Shown: positions 51,008 to 57,089 of the stretch, in pieces | How positions within the stretch are numbered: the first letter of the stretch is position 1 | Layout of the letters: each line of letters starts with the position of its first letter | Assembly (NCBI GenBank): GCA_900474095.1 | Contig: UCOA01000056.1 | Coordinates: 1-57,089 of the forward strand | Direction of reading: 5' to 3' | DNA from: Hyphomicrobiales bacterium | Lineage (GTDB): Bacteria > Pseudomonadota > Alphaproteobacteria > Rhizobiales > Rhizobiaceae | DNA length: 57,089 nt | The notes under the pieces: generated by a model | Databases searched by the model: none | The model's input: the letters and a program-made list of their open reading frames with translations, nothing else | Told to the model about the DNA's origin: nothing | Translations under genes and position numbers: made by a program

Positions 51008-52534
51008 ATGGATTCGGAGACCGTCGACGCCGGCACGGTGGTGCTGTCCGCGAGGCGAATAAGCAAATCTTTCAGCGGCGTACAGGTGCTCTTCAGCGTC
51101 AATTTCGACCTGCGCGCCGGCGAAATCCATGCGCTGATGGGCGAGAACGGCGCCGGCAAGTCGACACTCGTCAAAATCCTGTCCGGCTTCGAGCAGCCGA
51201 CCTCCGGCGAAATCATTCTCGACGGCAATCCGGTCAAGCTGCCGCCCAATGGCGCGGCCGAGGCACTCGGCATTGTCATCATCCACCAGGAATTCAATCT
51301 GGCCGAACACCTGACCGTTACCGAGAGCTTGTTTCTCGGTCGCGAAGTCACCCGTTTTGGCGTGCTCGACCGCAAGTTCATGCGGACGGAGACGCGCCGC
51401 GTCCTTGATCTGCTCGGTTCGCATGTCGATGAGAACGCGATGATCGGCACGCTGTCCATCGCCGACAAGCAGATGGTGGAGATCGCCAAGGCGATCAGCC
51501 GTGATGCGCGGGTGGTGTTCATGGACGAGCCGACGGCCGTTCTGTCGCGCGAGGAGACCAATTTCCTGTTCAGGCAGGTGCGCAAGCTGCGTGATCAGGG
51601 CACGAGCTTCGTCTTCGTGTCCCACAAGCTCGATGAGGTGATGGAACTGACGGACCGGGTCACGGTCCTGCGGGACGGCCAGTGGATCAAGACGTCGCCG
51701 ACGGCGATGCTCGACGGCGAATCGATCGCTCAGCTGATGGTCGGCCGCGAGCTTTCGAAACTCTATCCGGCCAAGAGCGAGCCCGATGTCGATGAGGAGA
51801 TCACGCTCAGCGTCAAGGCGCTTTCGACCGGCTATGTCCGCGATGCGAGCTTCGAGGTGCGCAACGGCGAGATCCTCGGCTTTTCCGGCATGATCGGCTC
51901 GGGCCGCACGGAGTTGATGGAGGCGGTTGCCGGGTTGAGGTCCCGCATTTCGGGTGAGGTGATCATAAGGGGCGAAACCGTGCCATCCGGCGACGTGCAT
52001 GCCGCAAACCGTTGCGGCCTCGCTTACATGACCAAGGACCGCAAATCCAAGGGACTGCTCCTCAATTCGCGCATGACCGCCAATCTGACGCTACAGTCGC
52101 TCGAGAGACACGGCAAGCTCGGCTATCTCAGCCCCGCCAGCGAGGCATCCGCGCTGGAGCGGGCGCGCCGCCGCTTCGATATCCGGGTTCGTGACGGCAA
52201 CGTCGTGGCCGGCCGCATGTCGGGCGGCAATCAGCAGAAGCTACTTCTCGCCAAGGTCATGGAAACCGAGCCGGAGATCATCATCATCGACGAGCCGACC
52301 CGGGGCATCGATGTCGGCACGAAGCAGCAGATCTATCACTTCATCTCGGCGCTTGCCCGCGACGGCCGCTCGATTATCGTCGTGTCGTCCGAGATGCCGG
52401 AGGTGATCGGACTTTGCACGCGCGTCGCCGTCATGCGCGAAGGGCGGATCGTCGGCATGCTGGAGGGCGACGAGATTTCCGAGCAGGAGATCATGCGCTA
52501 CGCGGCGGGACTGAAGAAAAAAGCGGTCGCCTGA
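51008..52534 (+). CDS. Ribose-type (CUT2) sugar ABC transporter ATPase
   Basis: A 508-residue protein with two fused ABC domains. The first has a good Walker A (GENGAGKST, about 48-56) but a modified signature (LSIADKQM) and Walker B VVFMDEPTAVLS. The second has a degenerate Walker A (GMIGSGRTELME) but a good signature (MSGGNQQK) and IIDEPTRGIDVG. This asymmetry is normal for RbsA/MglA-type ATPases. The start at 51008 has GGAGGG upstream. It heads the operon ATPase-permease-binding protein. Confidence 0.95.
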   Translation: MDSETVDAGTVVLSARRISKSFSGVQVLFSVNFDLRAGEIHALMGENGAGKSTLVKILSGFEQPTSGEIILDGNPVKLPPNGAAEALGIVIIHQEFNLAEHLTVTESLFLGREVTRFGVLDRKFMRTETRRVLDLLGSHVDENAMIGTLSIADKQMVEIAKAISRDARVVFMDEPTAVLSREETNFLFRQVRKLRDQGTSFVFVSHKLDEVMELTDRVTVLRDGQWIKTSPTAMLDGESIAQLMVGRELSKLYPAKSEPDVDEEITLSVKALSTGYVRDASFEVRNGEILGFSGMIGSGRTELMEAVAGLRSRISGEVIIRGETVPSGDVHAANRCGLAYMTKDRKSKGLLLNSRMTANLTLQSLERHGKLGYLSPASEASALERARRRFDIRVRDGNVVAGRMSGGNQQKLLLAKVMETEPEIIIIDEPTRGIDVGTKQQIYHFISALARDGRSIIVVSSEMPEVIGLCTRVAVMREGRIVGMLEGDEISEQEIMRYAAGLKKKAVA

Positions 52535-52601
52535 CCGGGCGCGAAGACGCGACAAGAGAAGAAAATTCCCAGGGAGAATGGGACGGGAGGTTGGTTTGGA
52601 T

Positions 52602-53606
52602 ATGAGCGTGAATGAGGAAACCCGGGAGATCCGGCGCCGGACCTGGCGGGATATCGACCTTCGGGCTGTTGCACCCTTTGCGGCGCTGGCGTTGCTTCTC
52701 ATTCTCGGAGCGATCGTCAATCCGAATTTCATCGGCATCACCAACCTCGCCAACGTCGCGACCCGCAGCGCCTTCATCGCCATCATTGCAGTCGGCGCGA
52801 CTTTCGTGATCTCCTCTGGCGACCTCGATCTGTCGGTGGGTTCGATGGTTGCATTCGTCGCCAGCCTGATGATCCTGTTCATGAATTCCGGCGTCATTGC
52901 AGATCCCGCCCTGATGCTGACCGCAGCCGTTCTGTTCACGGTCATTGCGGGCGCCCTCTGCGGCCTCGCCAATGGCCTGATCACGACAGTCGGCCGGATC
53001 GAGCCGTTTATTGCGACATTGGGTACCATGGGCATCTATCGCGGTCTGACAACGTGGCTGTCGCAGGGCGGAGCGATCACGCTGCGCGAGCCGGAACTTC
53101 AGGAAATGTACCGTCCCGCCTATTTCGGCTCGATCCTTGGCATGCCGGTTCCGATCGCGGTCATTCTTGCGGTCACTGGGGTTGCAGCCTTCGTCCTCTA
53201 CCGCACGCGCTATGGCCGGCATGTCGTGGCGGTCGGCTCCAACAGCGACGTCGCCCGCTATTCCGGCATCCCCGTCAATCGTGTCCGCACCATCGCCTTC
53301 GTCATCCAGGGGCTTTGTGTCGCGATCGCCGTGCTTCTCTACGTACCGCGGCTCGGTTCGACCTCGGCGACGACGGGCATCCTCTGGGAACTTCAGGCAA
53401 TCACCGCCGTCGTCGTCGGCGGTACGGCGCTCAAAGGTGGCGCAGGACGTGTCTGGGGCACGATCTGCGGTGCCTTCATCCTCGAACTCGTCGGCAACAT
53501 CATGCTGCTTTCGAACTTCATCAGCGAATATCTGATCGGTGCCATTCAGGGTGCGATCATCATCATCGCCATGCTCGTTCAGCGCTCGCTGGTACGGAAA
53601 TCGTGA
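52602..53606 (+). CDS. Ribose-type (CUT2) sugar ABC transporter permease
   Basis: A 334-residue membrane protein with about eight to ten helices. FVISSGDLDLSVGSMVAFVA, IGRIEPFIATLGTMGIYRGL-like VGRIEPFIATLGTMG and AVVVGGTALKGGAGRVWGTICGA are RbsC marks. It starts 67 bp after the ATPase; a GTG/ATG alternative at 52578 has a poorly spaced ribosome site. Confidence 0.94.
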   Translation: MSVNEETREIRRRTWRDIDLRAVAPFAALALLLILGAIVNPNFIGITNLANVATRSAFIAIIAVGATFVISSGDLDLSVGSMVAFVASLMILFMNSGVIADPALMLTAAVLFTVIAGALCGLANGLITTVGRIEPFIATLGTMGIYRGLTTWLSQGGAITLREPELQEMYRPAYFGSILGMPVPIAVILAVTGVAAFVLYRTRYGRHVVAVGSNSDVARYSGIPVNRVRTIAFVIQGLCVAIAVLLYVPRLGSTSATTGILWELQAITAVVVGGTALKGGAGRVWGTICGAFILELVGNIMLLSNFISEYLIGAIQGAIIIIAMLVQRSLVRKS

Positions 53607-53674
53607 ATAACCGGGTTCATGGGTCGCCCGGTCAAAAAGACTGCAAGACCCGCATTCACTAGGGAGAGAAAAAC

Positions 53675-54628
53675 ATGCGTAAAGGACTAATGGGCGTTGC
53701 AGCCGTCGCGATGATGGCGCTGACCAGCGTTGCCCACGCGCAGGAGGAAAAGAAGGTCACGATCGGCGTTTCGATCCCGGCCGCCGACCACGGCTGGACC
53801 GCGGGTGTCGTATTCCATGCCGAGCGCGTCGCCAAGCTCCTCATGGAGCAGCATCCGGGCCTCAACGTCATCGTCAAGACCTCGCCGGATCCGGCAAGTC
53901 AGGCCAATGCCGTGCAGGACCTCGAGACCCAGGGCATCGACGCGCTCGTCATCCTGCCGTCCGACCCTGATCCGCTGGTCAACGCCATCAAGGAGGTCAA
54001 GGGCAAGGGCACGTTCGTCGCGCTCGTCGACCGCGCGCCCAGTGTCAACGACAACACGGTCCGCGACCTCTATGTCGCCGGCAACAACCCGGCATTGGGC
54101 CAGACCGCGGGCGAATATATCAAGGCAACGACGCCGGATGCTGAAGTCGTCATCATCCGCGGCCTGCCGATCCCGATCGACCAGCAGCGCCAGGACGGTT
54201 TCGACAAGGGCATCGAAGGCTCCAACGTCAAGGTTCTCGACCGCCAGTTCGGCAACTGGAATCGCGACGATGCGTTCAAGGTCATGCAGGACTATCTGAC
54301 CAAGTACCCGAAGATCGATGTGGTCTGGTGCCAGGACGACGACATGGCCGTCGGCGTGCTGCAGGCGATCGAGCAGGCCAAGCGCACGGACATCCAGTAT
54401 GTGGTGGCCGGCGCCGGCTCGAAGGACATGGTCAAGAAGGTCATGGACGGCGACAAGATGATCCCGGTCGACGTGCTCTATCCGCCGGCAATGGTCGGTA
54501 CGGCGCTTGAGATGACGGTTGCCAATTTCTATGGCCAGGTGCCGGTTCGCGGCGTCTACACGATCGATGCGACGCTCATCACCAAGGACAATGCGAAGGA
54601 TTTCTATTTCCCCGATTCGCCGTTCTGA
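53675..54628 (+). CDS. Sugar ABC transporter periplasmic binding protein (RbsB-like)
   Basis: A 317-residue exported protein. The signal peptide is RKGLMGVAAVAMMALTSVAHA with cleavage near residue 22. The mature chain has IGVSIPAADHGWTAGVVFHAE, DALVILPSDPDPLV and VVWCQDDDMAVGVLQAIEQA, typical of peripl_BP_4 sugar binders. The ligand is not readable. A hairpin 18 bp past the stop may raise its expression over the following genes, as is common for binding proteins. Confidence 0.94.
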   Translation: MRKGLMGVAAVAMMALTSVAHAQEEKKVTIGVSIPAADHGWTAGVVFHAERVAKLLMEQHPGLNVIVKTSPDPASQANAVQDLETQGIDALVILPSDPDPLVNAIKEVKGKGTFVALVDRAPSVNDNTVRDLYVAGNNPALGQTAGEYIKATTPDAEVVIIRGLPIPIDQQRQDGFDKGIEGSNVKVLDRQFGNWNRDDAFKVMQDYLTKYPKIDVVWCQDDDMAVGVLQAIEQAKRTDIQYVVAGAGSKDMVKKVMDGDKMIPVDVLYPPAMVGTALEMTVANFYGQVPVRGVYTIDATLITKDNAKDFYFPDSPF

Positions 54629-54645
54629 TCCGGATTTGACACTTG

Positions 54646-54686
54646 AGCTGCCTGTAGCACGACGCTGCAGGCAGCTTCCATTTTCA
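54646..54686 (+). terminator. Hairpin after the sugar-binding protein gene
   Basis: AGCTGCCTGTAGC pairs with GCTGCAGGCAGCT (13 bp, one G-T wobble) around ACGAC, followed by TCCATTTTC. The weak T-run suggests partial termination or protection of the upstream mRNA. Confidence 0.55.
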
Positions 54687-54871
54687 CTGCAGTTTTTCAA
54701 AAATATGCGATGAACCGGTTGCCCGGCAGGCCAGACATGATAGCTTCCGGCCGTCCTGCAACGTTTCAGGTCAGGCAGTTGCTCCTGTATTGGTGCGCGA
54801 CGGAGAGGTTTTTGACGATTTGACTGATGTGGCCGGTAGAGCGGCCCGCCTTTTGACGGAGGAGACGACAG

Positions 54872-55924
54872 ATGAAGACCATCAAGGGCCCCGCGCTCTT
54901 TCTTGCACAATTCGCCGGCGATGCCGCCCCTTTCAATTCCTGGGAAGAGATCACCAAATGGGCCGCCGATTGCGGTTACAAGGGCGTGCAGGTGCCGAGC
55001 TGGGACGGACGCCTGATCGACCTGAAAAAAGCCGCTGAGTCCAAAACCTATTGCGACGAGTTCGCAGGCAAGGCACGCGACAACGGCATCGAGGTGACCG
55101 AACTCTCGACCCATCTTCAGGGGCAGCTCGTCGCCGTCCACCCCGCCTATGACGAAGCCTTCGACGGGTTTGCCGCGCCGGAAGTGCGCGGCAACCCGAA
55201 GGCACGCCAGCAATGGGCGGTCGAGCAGGTCAAGCTGGCGCTGACGGCGTCGAAGAACCTCGGCCTCGATGCGATGGCAAGCTTCTCCGGCGCCCTTGCC
55301 TGGCCCTTCGTCTATCCCTGGCCGCAGCGCCCGGCCGGCCTCGTCGAGACCGCCTTCGACGAGCTTGCCCGCCGCTGGAAACCGATCCTCGACCACGCCG
55401 AAGATTGCGGCGTCGATGTCTGCTACGAGATCCATCCCGGCGAAGACCTGCATGATGGCATCACCTACGAGATGTTCCTGGAACGCACCGGCAACCACGC
55501 CCGCGCCAACATGCTCTACGACCCCTCGCACTACGTGCTGCAGTGCCTCGACTATCTGGAAAACATCGACATCTACAAGGATCGCATCCGGATGTTCCAT
55601 GTCAAGGACGCCGAGTTCAATCCGACCGGCCGGCAGGGCGTCTATGGCGGTTATCAGGGCTGGGTCAACCGGGCCGGACGTTTCCGCTCGCTCGGCGACG
55701 GCCAGGTCGATTTCGGCGCGATCTTCTCCAAGATGGCCGCCAACGATTTTGCCGGCTGGGCCGTGGTCGAATGGGAATGCGCTCTGAAGCATCCGGAAGA
55801 CGGCGCGCGGGAAGGCGCTGAATTCGTCAAGCACCACATCATCCGCGTCACCGAAAAGGCCTTCGACGATTTCGCTGATAGCGGCACCGACGAAGCGGCC
55901 AACCGGCGCATGCTGGGGCTTTGA
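54872..55924 (+). CDS. Sugar phosphate isomerase/epimerase-like TIM-barrel protein
   Basis: A 350-residue protein of the xylose-isomerase-like TIM-barrel superfamily (AP endonuclease 2 fold). EVTELSTHLQGQLVAVHPAYDE, DVCYEIHPGEDLHDG (metal-binding Glu and His), NMLYDPSHYVLQCLDYL and RIRMFHVKDAEFNPTG (metal-binding His) are seen. Such proteins isomerise or epimerise sugars, often next to a Gfo/Idh/MocA dehydrogenase, as here. GGAGGAG precedes the start. It begins 243 bp after the binding protein. Confidence 0.9.
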   Translation: MKTIKGPALFLAQFAGDAAPFNSWEEITKWAADCGYKGVQVPSWDGRLIDLKKAAESKTYCDEFAGKARDNGIEVTELSTHLQGQLVAVHPAYDEAFDGFAAPEVRGNPKARQQWAVEQVKLALTASKNLGLDAMASFSGALAWPFVYPWPQRPAGLVETAFDELARRWKPILDHAEDCGVDVCYEIHPGEDLHDGITYEMFLERTGNHARANMLYDPSHYVLQCLDYLENIDIYKDRIRMFHVKDAEFNPTGRQGVYGGYQGWVNRAGRFRSLGDGQVDFGAIFSKMAANDFAGWAVVEWECALKHPEDGAREGAEFVKHHIIRVTEKAFDDFADSGTDEAANRRMLGL

Positions 55925-55948
55925 GAGGCTTTGGAGGGCGGCCCCTAC

Positions 55949-56084
55949 CCCCTCTGTCACTTCGTGACATCTCCCCCACAAGGGGTGAGATCATTCTCTT
56001 TCCTTTTCGCCTAGCTGTAACGGACGCATGAGCTTTGCGGTTGATCTCCCCCTTGTGGGGAAGATGTCGGCGTCGCCGACACAG
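55949..56084. repeat. Rhizobial inverted-repeat element inside the operon
   Basis: Left arm 55949-55993 (CATCTCCCCCACAAGGGG, GAGATCA) and right arm 56041-56084 are inverted copies with a few mismatches; each carries a small hairpin (GTCACTTCGTGAC on the left, GTCGGCGTCGCCGAC on the right). It fills most of the 196-bp gap between the isomerase and dehydrogenase genes and resembles dispersed rhizobial intergenic palindromes. Confidence 0.78.
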
Positions 56085-56120
56085 CTCTCCGCATATACAA
56101 ACACATCCAAGGAGAAAAAC

Positions 56121-57089
56121 ATGGCAATTGAAGGAACCACAGAGGTTCGCGAAAAGCGCATTCGGCTCGGCATGGTCGGCGGCGGTTCGGGCGCGTTCAT
56201 CGGCGCGGTTCACCGCATGGCGGCACGTCTCGACGATCATTTCGAGCTGGTCGCCGGCGCCCTGTCGTCGACGCCGGAAAAGGCCAAGGCCTCCGGTGCC
56301 GAACTCGGCCTCGACCCCACGCGCAGCTATTCCGATTTCAGGGAAATGGCGATCCGCGAAGCGAAGCTGAAGAACGGCATCGAGGCCGTCGCCATCGTGA
56401 CGCCGAACCATGTGCACTACGAAGCTGCCAAGGAATTCCTGAAGCGCGGCATCCACGTGATCTGCGACAAGCCGCTGACATCGACGCTGGCCGACGCGAA
56501 GAAGATGAAGAAGCTGGCCGACGAGAGCGATGCGCTGTTCGTGCTGACCCACAATTACACCGGCTATCCCATGGTCCGCCAGGCTCGCTCGATGGTCGCG
56601 AACGGCGATATCGGTGCGGTCCGTCTGGTGCAGATGGAATATCCGCAGGACTGGCTGACGGAAAACATCGAACAGTCCGGCCAGAAACAGGCCGCCTGGC
56701 GCACCGATCCGTCGAAGTCTGGCGCCGGCGGCTCGACCGGCGATATCGGCACCCATGCCTACAATCTCGGCGCCTTCGTCTCGGGCCTCGAACTGGAAGA
56801 GCTTGCAGCCGATCTCGACAGCTTCGTCAAGGGCCGCGCGCTCGACGACAATGCCCATGTGATGATGCGCTTCAAGGAAAGGGACGGCCAGCGTGCCAAG
56901 GGCCTGCTCTGGTGCAGCCAGGTCGCCCCCGGCCACGAGAACGGCCTGATGGTCCGCGTCTACGGCACCAAGGGCGGGCTGGAATGGACGCAGAAGGACC
57001 CGAACTACCTCTGGTACACGCCGTTCGGCGAGCCGAAGCGGCTGATCACCCGTGGCGGGGCGGGTGCCGGCCCGTCCGCCGCCCGCGTC
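56121..57089 (+). CDS. Gfo/Idh/MocA-family NAD(P)-dependent oxidoreductase (3' end outside window)
   Basis: 323 codons are visible with no stop. The N-terminal Rossmann motif is LGMVGGGSGAFIGAVH (about 17-32). HVICDKPLTS holds the conserved Lys-Pro of the EKP motif, here DKP, and STGDIGTHAYNLG holds the catalytic Asp and His. These enzymes oxidise or reduce sugar and polyol hydroxyls or open keto-sugars. AAGGAG lies 7 bases before the ATG. It is the third catabolic-type gene of the transporter locus. Confidence 0.92.
   Translation, partial: MAIEGTTEVREKRIRLGMVGGGSGAFIGAVHRMAARLDDHFELVAGALSSTPEKAKASGAELGLDPTRSYSDFREMAIREAKLKNGIEAVAIVTPNHVHYEAAKEFLKRGIHVICDKPLTSTLADAKKMKKLADESDALFVLTHNYTGYPMVRQARSMVANGDIGAVRLVQMEYPQDWLTENIEQSGQKQAAWRTDPSKSGAGGSTGDIGTHAYNLGAFVSGLELEELAADLDSFVKGRALDDNAHVMMRFKERDGQRAKGLLWCSQVAPGHENGLMVRVYGTKGGLEWTQKDPNYLWYTPFGEPKRLITRGGAGAGPSAARV

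Noticed and set aside
53687..55981. A 764-codon minus-strand open frame opposite the binding protein and isomerase genes
   Set aside because: The length comes from biased third positions of two real genes; its sequence is low-quality and matches nothing, while the plus-strand genes have ribosome sites and conserved motifs.
1..57089. Mobile elements, prophage, CRISPR array, integration site or tRNA/rRNA genes
   Set aside because: No transposase, integrase, phage protein, regularly spaced repeat or RNA gene signature was seen; gene order and codon use are uniform.

Overview
The window looks like core chromosome of an alphaproteobacterium of the Rhizobiaceae (Rhizobium/Agrobacterium/Sinorhizobium type). 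The grounds are high GC with strong third-position GC, the aerobic cobFGHIJ-K-LM cluster, a PhaAB-type K+/H+ antiporter, an EmrR/EmrAB-like efflux set, ligase-associated DNA repair genes, several LacI regulators with ribose-type ABC transport, and palindromic intergenic repeats typical of rhizobia. No insertion sequence, prophage, CRISPR array, rRNA or tRNA was seen. From memory, the order cob - pha - ligase - gltX - emr - xyl resembles the S. meliloti chromosome; a synteny comparison would be needed to confirm it.

Layout. 1-1055: tail of a sugar ABC ATPase and an SDR dehydrogenase. 1155-4331: molybdate uptake modABC (minus) facing a short ModE-like regulator, with a good ModE-type palindrome in front of modA. 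4332-8816: ung, then a type I secretion ATPase/adaptor pair (minus). 8817-15996: aerobic cobalamin (corrin ring) genes cobF, G, H, I, J, (K reversed), L, M, mostly translationally coupled. 15999-22025: phaAB-C-D-E-F-G on the minus strand, ending 2 bp from cobM. 22026-27149: a NodT/OprM-type outer membrane lipoprotein and a CHASE-like/PAS/GGDEF/EAL protein. 27206-32455: a DUF3008 protein, the damage-response ATP-dependent ligase and its exonuclease, a nucleoside hydrolase and a DadA-like FAD oxidoreductase. 32644-34177: small exported or membrane proteins. 34300-37264: gltX-lysS. 37545-38990: an ArsR regulator and two SRPBCC proteins. 39305-41871: TerC, AraC/GyrI-like and TetR (EmrR-like). 42000-44974: emrA-emrB. 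45376-49414: xylose regulator, kinase and isomerase. 49440-57089: a VOC pseudogene, a LacI repressor, paired LacI operators, a ribose-type ABC transporter, a TIM-barrel isomerase/epimerase and a Gfo/Idh/MocA dehydrogenase cut by the window end.

How the parts work together. The cob genes form most of the aerobic route from precorrin-2 towards hydrogenobyrinate. Pha genes form one multi-subunit cation/proton antiporter. XylA and XylB take xylose to xylulose 5-phosphate under a LacI-type regulator. The last locus reads as an inducible uptake and oxidation/isomerisation pathway for a sugar or polyol whose identity cannot be read from the sequence; it is the best candidate here for an uncharacterised system.

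Regulatory DNA is unusually legible: a ModE-like box (4188-4211), an ArsR-type palindrome over a TTGACA promoter (37481-37539), two TetR-type operators around a 17-bp-spaced promoter (41892-41970), and two 14-bp LacI-type operators exactly 21 bp apart (50935-50969).
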